33,428 nucleotides of DNA, from NCBI GenBank assembly GCA_028292225.1, contig JAQGMV010000071.1, forward strand, positions 1 to 33,428, given 5' to 3'. The stretch's first letter is position 1, and each line of letters opens with the position of its first letter. The notes under the pieces are model-generated. The model did not search any database. It was not told the DNA's origin and worked only from the letters and a program-made list of their open reading frames with translations. Shown here one piece after another: positions 16,027 through 23,486 of this stretch. A program made the position numbers and the translations under genes. Source of the stretch: Betaproteobacteria bacterium (GTDB taxonomy: Bacteria > Pseudomonadota > Gammaproteobacteria > Burkholderiales > SG8-41).

Positions 16027-16725
16027 GCGGCCGAGGTACCGCGTGGACAAACGGCGCTCGACCGCGCGCTTGCCGGATCGCGTCACGCGATAACCCCTGG
16101 CGCGAGGCATGCTCGCCACGACCTGTGCGAGCTTGCCGTCGATGAAGTGCAGCGCCGCACCGTCGTCGGCCGCATAACCGTCAGGCATCGCACCGCGCGC
16201 GACGAGCTTCTGGAAAGTCGGGCGGCGGCGGGTCTCGCTGTCGTAGTGCGGGCAGTTGCTCCCGGGCAGAAAACCGAGGCACGGCAGCGCGGTGAGCGGA
16301 CCTGCGATCGAGTCGGTGACGCCGTGCTCGAACCAGCAGATCGAACCCGCGCTCGCGCCTCCGAGCACGACGCCGCGCTCCCACGCGGTACGCAGATGCG
16401 CGTCCAGACCCCAGTCGCGCCATACGGCGAGCAGGCTGCGCGTGTTGCCGCCGCCGACGTAGATCGCATCCTGCTCGAGGACGAACGATTCGAGGTCGCG
16501 AGGCGTGCGCGCGAACAGCGGCAGGTGCGTGGGCTTGCACGAAAACTGGCTGAAGCCCGCGTAGAAGCGCAGCCGCCCGGCCTCTGCATCGCCGTGCGCC
16601 GTCCCGATGAAAGCGACTTTGGGTTTTCGTCTGCCGGTGAGTGCGAGGAAGTATTCGATCAGCAGGAGGTTGTCGAGGTCGGGCGGCAACGCCATGCCGC
16701 CGATGGCGAGGATTTGTTTTTTCAT
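16024..16725 (-). CDS. Peptidase S51 / peptidase E-like (type 1 glutamine amidotransferase-like fold)
   Basis: 233 residues, the usual size for S51 enzymes. It starts MKKQILAIGGMALPP, then has AFIGTAHGD, YVGGGNTRSLLAVW, the nucleophile elbow GGASAGSICWF with Ser125, and HYDSE with His160. S51 members include Asp-dipeptidase PepE and cyanophycinase. The substrate here cannot be decided; no cyanophycin synthetase is in the window. It is cytoplasmic with no signal peptide. It lies downstream of a Bug gene on the same strand, separated by a palindromic repeat. Confidence 0.9.
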   Translation of the reverse strand: MKKQILAIGGMALPPDLDNLLLIEYFLALTGRRKPKVAFIGTAHGDAEAGRLRFYAGFSQFSCKPTHLPLFARTPRDLESFVLEQDAIYVGGGNTRSLLAVWRDWGLDAHLRTAWERGVVLGGASAGSICWFEHGVTDSIAGPLTALPCLGFLPGSNCPHYDSETRRRPTFQKLVARGAMPDGYAADDGAALHFIDGKLAQVVASMPRARGYRVTRSGKRAVERRLSTRYLGR

Positions 16726-16730
16726 TCTTG

Positions 16731-16817
16731 TAAATCGTAAATGGTGAATGGTAAATCGGACATTGGCGCGCTTCAGGTCCGCCGCGCGAATTCTACGATT
16801 TAAGATTCACCATTTAC
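16731..16817. repeat. Inverted repeat, GTAAATGGTGAAT family
   Basis: GTAAATGGTGAAT (16737-16749) and ATTCACCATTTAC (16805-16817) are perfect 13-bp inverted copies. TAAATCGTA (16731-16739) likewise matches TACGATTTA (16794-16802). The element fills the spacer between a Bug gene and the S51 gene. It is AT-richer than its surroundings and related to the repeats near 20049, 20686 and 24341. Confidence 0.8.
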
Positions 16818-16822
16818 CAGGC

Positions 16823-17800
16823 CTACCCCTCGACCTTCACGTTCGCCGCCTTGATGACTTTGCCCCATTTCGCGATCTCGTCGCGCAGGAACTGCGTGAA
16901 CTCCTCGGGCGTGCTGCCGACCGGATCGATACCGACCTGCACGATGCGATCGCGCACGTCCTGACGTTTGACGACGTTCACTATCGCGCGGTTGAGCGTG
17001 CCGACGATCTCGCGAGGCGTGCCTGCCGGTGCGAGTATGCCGACCCAGGTTCCGCCGACGACCTGAACGCCCGATTCGATCAGCGTCGGCACGTCGGGCG
17101 CGACTGCAGCACGCTTTTCCGACGCCATTGCGATCGCCTTGATCTTGCCGGCACGCGCATGAGGCAGCAGCGACAACGGCGTGTCCATCATGAACTGCAC
17201 CTGGCCTCCGGTGAGATCGAGCAGCGCCGGAGCCGTGCCTTTGTAGGGCACGTGGACCATCCTGACCCCGGTGGTGAGCATCAAGAGCTCGGTCGTGAGG
17301 TGAGCCGCGGCGCCGACTCCGCTCGACGCGAAGCTGAGCTGGCCGGGCTTCGCCTTTGCGAGATCGACGAGCTCTTTGATGTTCCTGACGGGCAGAGAAT
17401 TCGTGATACAGACGATGAGCGGAGCGGTGCCGAGCAGCGACACCGGCGCGAAGCTCTTCATCGCGTCATAGGGCAGCTTGGGGTAGAGGGTCTGGTTGGC
17501 GGCATGCGCAGGGATGACCGACGTGAGCGTGTAACCGTCGGGATTCGATTTCGCGGCGATGTCCACGCCGACGATGCTGTTCGCGCCCGGCCGGTTGTCG
17601 ATGATGAGAGTCTGGTTGAGATCCTTGCCGACGTCCGTCATCACCATGCGCGTGAGCACGTCGGTGATGCCTCCGGGGGTGTAGGGAACGATCACGCGTA
17701 TCGGCCGCGAAGGGTACTTCGATTGCGCCGGCGCGGCCTCAAAGGCGGCCATGAGCAACGCAGAACCCAGCGATAACGCGAACATCAAATACATGCTCAT
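16823..17800 (-). CDS. Bug/TctC-family periplasmic solute-binding protein
   Basis: 325 residues, start supported by AAAGGA just upstream. The signal peptide is residues 1-26, ending AAPAQS. The mature start YPSRPIRVIVPYTPGGITD, then IIDNRPGANSIVG, NPDGYTLTSV and HVPYKGTAPA are family motifs. It probably binds a small carboxylate. It is the fourth orphan of this family in the window, with no TctAB membrane subunits. It is divergent from birA across 53 nt that carry a TATAGAAT-like AT-rich patch on the minus strand. Confidence 0.95.
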   Translation of the reverse strand: MSMYLMFALSLGSALLMAAFEAAPAQSKYPSRPIRVIVPYTPGGITDVLTRMVMTDVGKDLNQTLIIDNRPGANSIVGVDIAAKSNPDGYTLTSVIPAHAANQTLYPKLPYDAMKSFAPVSLLGTAPLIVCITNSLPVRNIKELVDLAKAKPGQLSFASSGVGAAAHLTTELLMLTTGVRMVHVPYKGTAPALLDLTGGQVQFMMDTPLSLLPHARAGKIKAIAMASEKRAAVAPDVPTLIESGVQVVGGTWVGILAPAGTPREIVGTLNRAIVNVVKRQDVRDRIVQVGIDPVGSTPEEFTQFLRDEIAKWGKVIKAANVKVEG

Positions 17801-17853
17801 CGATCATCCTTTCGTGGGAAGCGTAGAGGCCGTTGAGCTATTCTATACCGCAC

Positions 17854-18879
17854 ATGACACCCCTCTCTTTCAGGCTGCTGCGTCTGCTCGCAGACGGCGA
17901 TTTCCACTCCGGCGCAGCGCTCGCACGCACGCTCGACGTCTCGCGCGGCACGGTATGGAACGCGGTGCGCGCGCTCGAAGTCGCGGACCTCGGCGTCTAC
18001 AAAGTCCGCGGCCGCGGCTACAAGCTTGCCGACGCGGTATCGCTGCTCGAAGCTTCGAGCGTCGCGCGGTTTGCGGGCGCCGACGCCGCGCGTTTGTCGA
18101 TCGAAGTCGCTGACAACGTCGCGTCGACCAACAGCGAGCTCATGAAGCGTGCGTCCGTCGAAGCGCCTGCAGGCAGCGTGATCGCAGCCGAGTGGCAGCA
18201 CGGCGGCCGCGGCCGCATGGGAAGGCCGTGGCACGCGGGAGTCGCGCGCGGGCTCTCGTTTTCGGTTCTGTGGCGCTACGTGCAAGGCGCGGGCGCCCTA
18301 GCGGGCCTGAGCCTTGCCGTCGGAGTGGCGGTCGTACGCGCGCTGCGTGAGCTCGGCGCCGCGCAAGTGCAGCTCAAATGGCCGAACGACGTCCTGTGGG
18401 ACGGTCGCAAGCTTGCGGGCATCCTCGTCGAGCTTCAGGGCGATGCGCTGGGGCCGAGCACGGTGGTGATCGGCATCGGCCTGAACGTGCGATTGTCGCC
18501 GGCGATGAGAGCGCGCATCGACCAGCCCGCCGCCGATCTCGAGAGCGCGTGCGAGCACACGCTCGACCGGAACGCGGTGCTCGGCGTGATGCTGCGGCAT
18601 CTGGTGCAGGTCCTCGACGCTTTCGGCGAAACCGGTTTCGCACCGCTGCGCGAAGAGTGGGAGCGTTACCACGCGCACCAGGGACTCGACGTCATGGTGA
18701 CGCTGCCGAGCGGGCAGACCGACCACGGCATCGCGCGAGGCATCGCGGAAGACGGCGCGCTGCTATTCCAGAGCGGCAGCGCGATACGGCGGCTGCACAG
18801 CGCAGAGATCAGCGTTCGCGCCGGGAAGCCGGCGAAAGCCCGGGGCGCGCGCGCGGCACGGCCGAGGACGCGCGCATGA
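17854..18879 (+). CDS. birA: Biotin--[acetyl-CoA-carboxylase] ligase / biotin operon repressor
   Basis: 341 residues from ATG 17854. A TTG at 17833 preceded by GAGG is an alternative that would add seven residues. The N-terminal winged helix (about 5-60, FHSGAALARTLDVSRGTVWNAVRALE) makes this a regulatory class II BirA. The catalytic domain has STNSELMKR, the biotinyl-AMP loop GRGRMGRPW (118-126) and KWPNDVLWDGRKLAGILVE, followed by the C-terminal SH3-like domain. It activates biotin with ATP and transfers it to the carboxyl carrier protein, and may repress biotin genes, none of which are in the window. Its stop overlaps coaX as ATGA. The C-terminal tail is Arg/Ala-rich. Confidence 0.96.
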   Translation: MTPLSFRLLRLLADGDFHSGAALARTLDVSRGTVWNAVRALEVADLGVYKVRGRGYKLADAVSLLEASSVARFAGADAARLSIEVADNVASTNSELMKRASVEAPAGSVIAAEWQHGGRGRMGRPWHAGVARGLSFSVLWRYVQGAGALAGLSLAVGVAVVRALRELGAAQVQLKWPNDVLWDGRKLAGILVELQGDALGPSTVVIGIGLNVRLSPAMRARIDQPAADLESACEHTLDRNAVLGVMLRHLVQVLDAFGETGFAPLREEWERYHAHQGLDVMVTLPSGQTDHGIARGIAEDGALLFQSGSAIRRLHSAEISVRAGKPAKARGARAARPRTRA

Positions 18880-19607
18880 AGCTGCTCGCGATCGATGCGG
18901 GCAACAGCCGCATCAAATGGGGCTCGAGCGAGGCCGGCGAGTGGCTCGAGCGCGGTGCGGTGGCGACGGCGCAGGCGCACGAGCTGTCGGAAGCGCTCCG
19001 CCGTTTGCCCGCACCCGGGCGCATCGTGGTCGCAAACGTCGCGGGAGACACCGCCGGGCAATCGATACGCGATGCGCTCGCACCTTTCTCTGCGGCGCCG
19101 GCCTGGGTCGTCAGCAGGGAAGCGCAGTGCGGCGTGCGCAGCGGCTACGCTCAGCCTGCACAGCTCGGCCCCGACCGGTGGGCGGCGCTCATCGGCGCGA
19201 GGCATCTCTACGACGGGCCTTGCGTCGTGGTCAACGCGGGGACGACGATGACCGTCGATGCGCTTTCGGCGGACGGGCTTTTTCTCGGCGGATGCATCGT
19301 TCCGGGTTACTCGCTCATGAAGCAGGCGCTCGCGGGCAACACGGCGAGGCTCGGGCTTCAGGACGGCGCGTTCAGCTTCTTTCCGGACAATACCGGCGAC
19401 GCGATCGCCAGCGGCGCCGTCAACGCGCTCGCAGGTGCGATCGAGCGCATGAAGCGCTACATGACCCAGAGCGGCGAGGCCGACGCGCTCGTCATGCTCT
19501 CCGGCGGCGACGCGGGCGTGCTGACGCCATTGCTGAACGAGTCGGTGCAGGTGGTGGATAATCTCGTCCTCGAAGGTCTGATGTGCATCGGAGCGAATGA
19601 TGGCTGA
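18876..19607 (+). CDS. coaX: Type III pantothenate kinase
   Basis: 243 residues, the normal length. The start is ATG 18876, overlapping birA by 4 nt, and begins with the ASKHA-fold phosphate-binding strand MKLLAIDAGNSRIKWG. Further family motifs are GPDRWAALIGAR (98-109), NAGTTMTVDAL (120-130) with the catalytic Asp, and GGCIVPGYSLM. It phosphorylates pantothenate in the first step of coenzyme A synthesis, and type III enzymes are not feedback-inhibited by CoA. The birA-coaX pair is a familiar betaproteobacterial arrangement. The stop overlaps the next gene by 11 nt. Confidence 0.96.
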   Translation: MKLLAIDAGNSRIKWGSSEAGEWLERGAVATAQAHELSEALRRLPAPGRIVVANVAGDTAGQSIRDALAPFSAAPAWVVSREAQCGVRSGYAQPAQLGPDRWAALIGARHLYDGPCVVVNAGTTMTVDALSADGLFLGGCIVPGYSLMKQALAGNTARLGLQDGAFSFFPDNTGDAIASGAVNALAGAIERMKRYMTQSGEADALVMLSGGDAGVLTPLLNESVQVVDNLVLEGLMCIGANDG

Positions 19608-20037
19608 GCGGTTCAAATTCAGCGCGAAAACCGTTTTCTTCGCGATGGTCGTCGTGAACGTGCTGTTCTTCGCCTACGCGCGGCTCAGCCTCGACAATCG
19701 CGCAGGCGCGGCCTCGCGGATCGAGGATCTGCAGATCAACCCGGGGCGCATCAATCTTCTGAACGCAGCGACTCGCGGGCCCGGCGGGCAGGCGCCGAAA
19801 TCGGCGTGTCTCGAATGGGGATCGTTCGCGGCGATAGACGCCGGCAAGGCGGAGGTTGCGCTCGGCAGGCTGGGACTTCCACGCCCGCCGCTGCAGCGCA
19901 CCGTCGGTGAAAGCGGGGGCGCGAAGCGCTACGCGTATTACGTTCGCGAGCCCGACGCGGGAACGGTGGCGCAGATCGCGGAATTGCAGCGATCATTCGC
20001 AGGGACGGAAATCAAGGCAGGGCCATGCCCGAGTTAG
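19597..20037 (+). CDS. SPOR-like domain membrane protein
   Basis: 146 residues starting at the first of two adjacent ATGs, overlapping coaX by 11 nt. Residues 11-28 form one transmembrane helix (TVFFAMVVVNVLFFAYA) after a short basic tail. The C-terminal half (about 70-142) begins with CLEWGSFAAIDAGKAEVAL and ends with IKAGPCPS, fitting the SPOR fold (binds denuded septal peptidoglycan), although similarity is judged by eye only. The third gene of the birA-coaX operon is often such a protein. The two cysteines flanking the domain could form a disulfide in the periplasm. Confidence 0.75.
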   Translation: MMAERFKFSAKTVFFAMVVVNVLFFAYARLSLDNRAGAASRIEDLQINPGRINLLNAATRGPGGQAPKSACLEWGSFAAIDAGKAEVALGRLGLPRPPLQRTVGESGGAKRYAYYVREPDAGTVAQIAELQRSFAGTEIKAGPCPS

Positions 20038-20048
20038 TGCAACACGGT

Positions 20049-20168
20049 GGTAAGCGGTGAACCGTAAACAGGGTACTCCTCGCGTAGGGGCGGCCGTGGC
20101 TGGTCTGCGCCGGGCATGTCACGGCGGGACGCGCCTCAGCTGGTAACGGTTCACCGTTCACCGCTTAC
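20049..20168. repeat. Inverted repeat, GTAAGCGGTGAAC family
   Basis: GTAAGCGGTGAAC (20050-20062) and GTTCACCGCTTAC (20156-20168) are perfect inverted copies. Overlapping them, GGTGAACCGT (20057-20066) matches ACGGTTCACC (20146-20155). The arms enclose about 93 nt of GC-rich, non-coding DNA between two convergent genes. The right arm ends 2 nt from the rfaE2 stop. Confidence 0.82.
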
Positions 20169-20170
20169 GC

Positions 20171-20704
20171 TCAGCGCTGACGGATTTTCCCCAGCAACGC
20201 GGTCGTCGACCGCTCGTGCTCGAGCGGTATCGAGTGAACGCTGCCGCCCCACGCTTTCACTTCGGACGCGCCGACGATATCTTCCACGCGCCAGTCTCCG
20301 CCTTTGACGAGTACGTCCGGCTTCACGGTGAGGATCAGCTCGAGCGGGGTATCGGTGTCGAACCACGTGACGAGAGAGACGCCTTCGAGGGCCGCCGCGA
20401 CGGCGGCGCGGTCGGCGAGCGCATTCACCGGGCGATCATCACCTTTACCGAGACGGCGCACCGAGGCGTCGGTGTTCAGCGCGAGGACGAGGCTCGCGCC
20501 GAGCGCGCGGGCCTGTGCGAGATACGTCACGTGGCCGCGATGGAGGATGTCGAACACGCCGTTCGTGAATACGATCGGGCGGGGAAGGGTACTGATGCGC
20601 GCCTGCAGTTGGCCGGGCTCGCAGATCTTGTTTTCAAACGCAGGCGTACCGTAGACCCCCGGTGCGCTCGAGGCTGACACGGCTGACGGTTTACCGCTTA
20701 GCAC
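20171..20704 (-). CDS. rfaE2: D-glycero-beta-D-manno-heptose 1-phosphate adenylyltransferase
   Basis: 177 residues if GTG 20704 is used; GTG 20680 is an alternative. The first about 25 residues are not conserved-looking, and the family core begins near FENKI. The nucleotidyltransferase motif is FTNGVFDILHRGHVTYL (HxGH), followed by LNTDASVRRLGK and the C-terminal LVKGGDW and ISxxxT-type end. It adenylylates heptose-1-phosphate for LPS core heptose. In E. coli this activity is fused to the kinase in HldE; the stand-alone form fits betaproteobacteria, where rfaE1 is separate. A repeat word (AAGCGGTAAACC) lies inside its first codons, which makes the start position doubtful. Confidence 0.93.
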   Translation of the reverse strand: MLSGKPSAVSASSAPGVYGTPAFENKICEPGQLQARISTLPRPIVFTNGVFDILHRGHVTYLAQARALGASLVLALNTDASVRRLGKGDDRPVNALADRAAVAAALEGVSLVTWFDTDTPLELILTVKPDVLVKGGDWRVEDIVGASEVKAWGGSVHSIPLEHERSTTALLGKIRQR

Positions 20705-20715
20705 TCACGCGCGCT

Positions 20716-21285
20716 TCAGTCCTGCAGCTCGAACAATCGCACCACACGCGTCACTCCGCTTGTGGTTCGCGCAAGCTCGGTGGCGTCGTTCGCTTCCTGC
20801 TTTTTCACCAGGCCCATCAGGTAGACCGTGCCGGCGTCGGTGACGACTTTCACGTGCACCGGATTGAATCGCCGTCCGTCGAGAAAGCGGGTTTTCACTT
20901 TGGAGGTGATATACGAATCGTTGGCGCGCGCCGAGAACGGGGTCACCGGCCCGACCTGCAGCTCGTTGTAGGTGCCTCGAACGCCGTCGACGCCGCGCAC
21001 GATGCGGTCGACTTCGGCCTTCGCCGCCGCGTCGGGAACCTCGCCGCTCAGCAGCACGAGCTTGTTGAACGAAGTCGAGCTCACGTGCGCATTCGGGAAT
21101 TTCTCGCTGATGCGGTTGCTCGCCTTCAGCTCGATCGCCTGGTCGTCGGTCATGACCGCCGCGGGACGCCGGTCTTCGCCGACGAGGTAACCGCCCGTAG
21201 CCGCGGCGCCACCCAGGACGACGGCGGCACAACCATTCAGCAGCGGGAGCAGGGCAATGGCACTAATGGCGAAAAAAAGTCGCAT
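20716..21285 (-). CDS. dolP: BON-domain outer-membrane lipoprotein (DolP/YraP-like)
   Basis: 189 residues. The signal sequence ends in lipobox LLNGC with lipidated Cys19, and residue 20 onward is not an inner-membrane Asp signal. Two BON domains follow (about 45-112 and 122-188), the second with VKTRFLDGRRFNPVHVKVVTDAGTVYLMG. Family knowledge: DolP supports outer-membrane integrity and BamA function at the septum. Its start codon directly follows the diaA stop (TAA-ATG), so the two are co-translated. The order lpoA-like, yraN, diaA, dolP is the same as in E. coli. Confidence 0.93.
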   Translation of the reverse strand: MRLFFAISAIALLPLLNGCAAVVLGGAAATGGYLVGEDRRPAAVMTDDQAIELKASNRISEKFPNAHVSSTSFNKLVLLSGEVPDAAAKAEVDRIVRGVDGVRGTYNELQVGPVTPFSARANDSYITSKVKTRFLDGRRFNPVHVKVVTDAGTVYLMGLVKKQEANDATELARTTSGVTRVVRLFELQD

Positions 21286-21876
21286 TTATTGGACTCCGAG
21301 TAAGAGACAGTCGATGGCGTCGCAGATGCAATGCAGCGTCAGCAGGTGGACTTCCTGGATGCGCGCCGTGCTGTTCGAGGGCACGCAGATGTGGATGTCT
21401 TTCGAATCGAGGATCTCCGCGATTTTCCCGCCGTTGCGGCCGGTCAGCGCGACGACGGTCAGCCCGTTTTCGTGTGCGACCTCGATCGCCGCGATCACGT
21501 TGCGCGAATTGCCGCTCGTCGAGATCGCGAGCAGCACGTCCTCGGCGTGCCCGAGCGCACGCACCTGCTTGGAGAAGATCTGGTCGAAATCGTAGTCGTT
21601 GCCGATCGAGGTGAGGATCGAGGTGTCAGTGGTGAGCGCGATCGCGGCGAGCGGCGGGCGCTCCATCTCGAAGCGGTTGATGAGCTCGGCCGCGAAATGC
21701 TGGCTGTCGGCCGCGGAGCCGCCGTTGCCGCACGCGAGGATTTTGCCGTCGCGCTTCAGGCACTGAACCATGCGTTCAGCGGCGTCGGCGATGGGGCCCG
21801 CGAGGACATCCATGCTCTGCAGCTTGAGGTGCGCACTTTCCGAGAAATTTTCGCTGATACGGCTGATCAAGTCCAT
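21286..21876 (-). CDS. diaA: SIS-domain phosphoheptose isomerase-like protein (DiaA/GmhA family)
   Basis: 196 residues forming one SIS domain, with [20 protein letters not shown] for the phosphosugar loop and [18 protein letters not shown] for the second loop. GmhA and DiaA are close paralogues. The position between yraN and dolP matches E. coli diaA, a tetrameric binder of DnaA that promotes replication initiation. Because rfaE2 lies nearby, a role as sedoheptulose-7-phosphate isomerase (gmhA) cannot be excluded. The [18 protein letters not shown] segment is typical of both. Confidence 0.9.
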   Translation of the reverse strand: MDLISRISENFSESAHLKLQSMDVLAGPIADAAERMVQCLKRDGKILACGNGGSAADSQHFAAELINRFEMERPPLAAIALTTDTSILTSIGNDYDFDQIFSKQVRALGHAEDVLLAISTSGNSRNVIAAIEVAHENGLTVVALTGRNGGKIAEILDSKDIHICVPSNSTARIQEVHLLTLHCICDAIDCLLLGVQ

Positions 21877-21950
21877 GGCGGCCTATTGTACAGACCGCGC
21901 GCGCGAGAGCCTACAACCGCGGGGGCGCGGAGTGTCTCCGGCTGGAGACG

Positions 21951-22292
21951 CTATTCGCCGAAAGCGTTGCGTATCCACTCGATACGCGGCGGGTTGCCTT
22001 CGATGAGCAGCGCGTCGAAGCGGCACGCCGGCATCGTCTTCAGGCGCGACAGGTAGTGCCGCGCTGCCCTGAGGAGGCGCACCCGTTTCGCCGCAGTGAT
22101 GCTCGCTGCGGCGCCGCCGAATGCCGACGAGGCGCGCTGCCTCACCTCGACGAAGACGGTGGTATCGCCTTCGCGCGCGACGAGATCGATTTCGCCGAGG
22201 CGGCAGCGGTAATTTCGCGCCACGACGTTCAGGCCCTTGCGTTCGAGAAAGTCGGCTGCCATCGCTTCAGCCGCTTCGCCGCGGCGGTTCAT
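21951..22292 (-). CDS. yraN: YraN family protein (UPF0102, endonuclease-like fold)
   Basis: 113 residues, the usual size. It starts MNRRGEAAEAMAADFLERKG and carries the restriction-endonuclease-like core: NYRCRLGEIDLVAREGDTTVFVEVRQR, with GEIDL and FVEVR as the D...ExK-type region (Gln replaces the Lys of VEVK). The function is not established. The ATG overlaps the TGA of an upstream 11-codon mini-frame and is the last of four near-identical start regions in tandem. A 6-bp hairpin (21934-21949) follows the stop on the minus strand. Confidence 0.93.
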   Translation of the reverse strand: MNRRGEAAEAMAADFLERKGLNVVARNYRCRLGEIDLVAREGDTTVFVEVRQRASSAFGGAAASITAAKRVRLLRAARHYLSRLKTMPACRFDALLIEGNPPRIEWIRNAFGE

Positions 22293-22324
22293 CGGGGCAG
22301 TGTTGCTCGGCCGCGGCGGTTCAT
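22289..22324 (-). CDS. Putative leader mini-frame of 11 codons before yraN
   Basis: The third repeat unit reads MNRRGRATLPR and stops at a TGA that shares an ATGA with the yraN start. It begins as a copy of YraN and ends as a copy of the LpoA-like C-terminus, so it is a by-product of tandem duplication. It could serve to pass ribosomes on to yraN. Nothing shows that the peptide itself has a role. Confidence 0.3.
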   Translation of the reverse strand: MNRRGRATLPR

Positions 22325-22389
22325 CGCGGCAGTGTCGCTTCGCCGCGGTGATTCATCACGGCAGTGGTCTGCCGGCCGCGGCGGTTCAT
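22321..22389 (-). CDS. Putative leader mini-frame of 22 codons after the lpoA-like gene
   Basis: It starts at the ATG that overlaps the lpoA-like stop (ATGA), runs through the first two repeat units in one frame (two internal MN starts 33 nt apart) and ends TLPR at a TGA overlapping the next mini-frame's ATG. Together with the 11-codon frame it bridges lpoA to yraN without leaving untranslated nucleotides. Expression is inferred only from the layout. Confidence 0.3.
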   Translation of the reverse strand: MNRRGRQTTAVMNHRGEATLPR

Positions 22390-23486
22390 CTGGGGAGCGT
22401 CGGAGGCTCGGGGGCGACGGTGAGCTGGCCGCCGACGATGACCGCGACCGGGAGCACGCGGCGTATCTGGCCGTCGGGCGCCAGACTCAGGCGCCCCGTG
22501 ACCCCGTCGATGTCGAGGTCGCGCTTGCCGGTGTACAGATCGTGAGCCACGCGAAAAGCGTCGATGCCGAGCGCGCGCAGGCGCTCGAGATCGTCGGCTT
22601 CGCGCGGGCCGTTGCGTGCATACACCATCACGGCGGGATGATCGGGCTGAAGCATCCACGGCATGTCGACGAAGCGCACGTCGGCGAGATCGACGAGGGC
22701 GGAGACGCCGGCAGCGCCGGGGTTGAGTTGCGAGGTGCCGTACGCGGGCAGCGCTGACACCTGCGGCCTGATTGCCCGCGCCCGGCCTGCGTCGAGCGCG
22801 AGAAAAACCATGTCGGTGACGCCGAGCCCCGACGCCTGGCGGATCTTGTCGAGGCTCGCGGAGTCGGTTGCGTACGGGTAGTCGACGATCTGGTAGCCGC
22901 CGCCGCGCTGAAACTCGTCGACGAACGCATCCCGCATGCGCCTGCCGAGCGCCGACGGATCGGTGACGGTCAGCGCCTTGCGCCGGCCTTCGCGTATCGC
23001 GAGCTGGGCGATCTGCCGCGCTTCGGCCTCGACCTGCAGGCTCAGCGTGTACATGTTCAGCGGATTGGACGCGACTCCTTCGGGCACGTTGAGCGCGAGA
23101 GTCGGCACGCTGATCAGGTTCAGGGTCGTCGCGATCGCGGTCACGCCGCTACGCGTGAGCGGGCCGACGACGAAGCGCGCGCGGGCCGCGACGGCTTCGC
23201 GGTACGTGGCGACGACGTTCTTCGGGTCCTCGGTAACCGGATAGAGCCGAACCGCGAGCGGCGCTCCGCTCTCCTTCTTCGCGGCTTCGAGAAATCCGTC
23301 GCGCACGGCCTGCGCTGCTTTTGCAAAAACCTCGGAGCCGGTGGGGAGCAGGAGCGCGACGTGCGGTGCAGCGGCGGGATCGGTGCTCGCAGCGGGCGCG
23401 TCAGTGGCGCACGTACCGGGGCCCCCGTATAGTAGAGCGGTAAACCACAGCAAGATCGACCAGCAATGGAGCGCGCGACGGGGCAT
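22386..23486 (-). CDS. lpoA: LpoA-like penicillin-binding protein activator, short form
   Basis: 366 residues with an N-terminal hydrophobic export segment (about 8-22). The body is a periplasmic-binding-protein-like fold: HVALLLPTGSEVFAKAAQAVRDGF, RFVVGPLTRSGVTAIA, VPTLALN, and DMVFLALDAGRARAIRPQVS. This corresponds to the C-terminal domain of E. coli LpoA (678 residues). The N-terminal TPR-like domain is absent, and no clear lipobox is seen (Cys26 is poorly placed), so outer-membrane anchoring is doubtful. Family role: activates PBP1A for peptidoglycan synthesis. The start overlaps the divergent rsmI start by 21 nt; a later start would remove the overlap but damage the signal sequence. Confidence 0.87.
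   Translation of the reverse strand: MPRRALHCWSILLWFTALLYGGPGTCATDAPAASTDPAAAPHVALLLPTGSEVFAKAAQAVRDGFLEAAKKESGAPLAVRLYPVTEDPKNVVATYREAVAARARFVVGPLTRSGVTAIATTLNLISVPTLALNVPEGVASNPLNMYTLSLQVEAEARQIAQLAIREGRRKALTVTDPSALGRRMRDAFVDEFQRGGGYQIVDYPYATDSASLDKIRQASGLGVTDMVFLALDAGRARAIRPQVSALPAYGTSQLNPGAAGVSALVDLADVRFVDMPWMLQPDHPAVMVYARNGPREADDLERLRALGIDAFRVAHDLYTGKRDLDIDGVTGRLSLAPDGQIRRVLPVAVIVGGQLTVAPEPPTLPR

Larger units (their letters stand above)
22270..22389 (-). repeat. Tandem repeat (32-33 bp units) of the lpoA/yraN junction
   Basis: Read on the minus strand, four units begin with ATGAA(C/T)C(G/A)CCGCGGC at 22389, 22356, 22324 and 22292, spaced 33, 32 and 32 nt. The units end in CACTGCC(C/G)CG-like sequence, resembling the 3' end of the lpoA-like gene (Thr-Leu-Pro-Arg-stop). 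The last unit is the real yraN start. The units abut with no spacers. Confidence 0.9.

Noticed and set aside
16731-16817. Possible insertion sequence ends or MITE
   Set aside because: The arms enclose under 60 nt, no transposase is nearby, and no target-site duplication is visible. It is kept as a palindromic repeat family only.
22270-22389. Possible CRISPR-like array
   Set aside because: The 32-33 bp units abut without spacers, contain start and stop codons of the flanking genes, and no cas genes are present. It is a tandem duplication.
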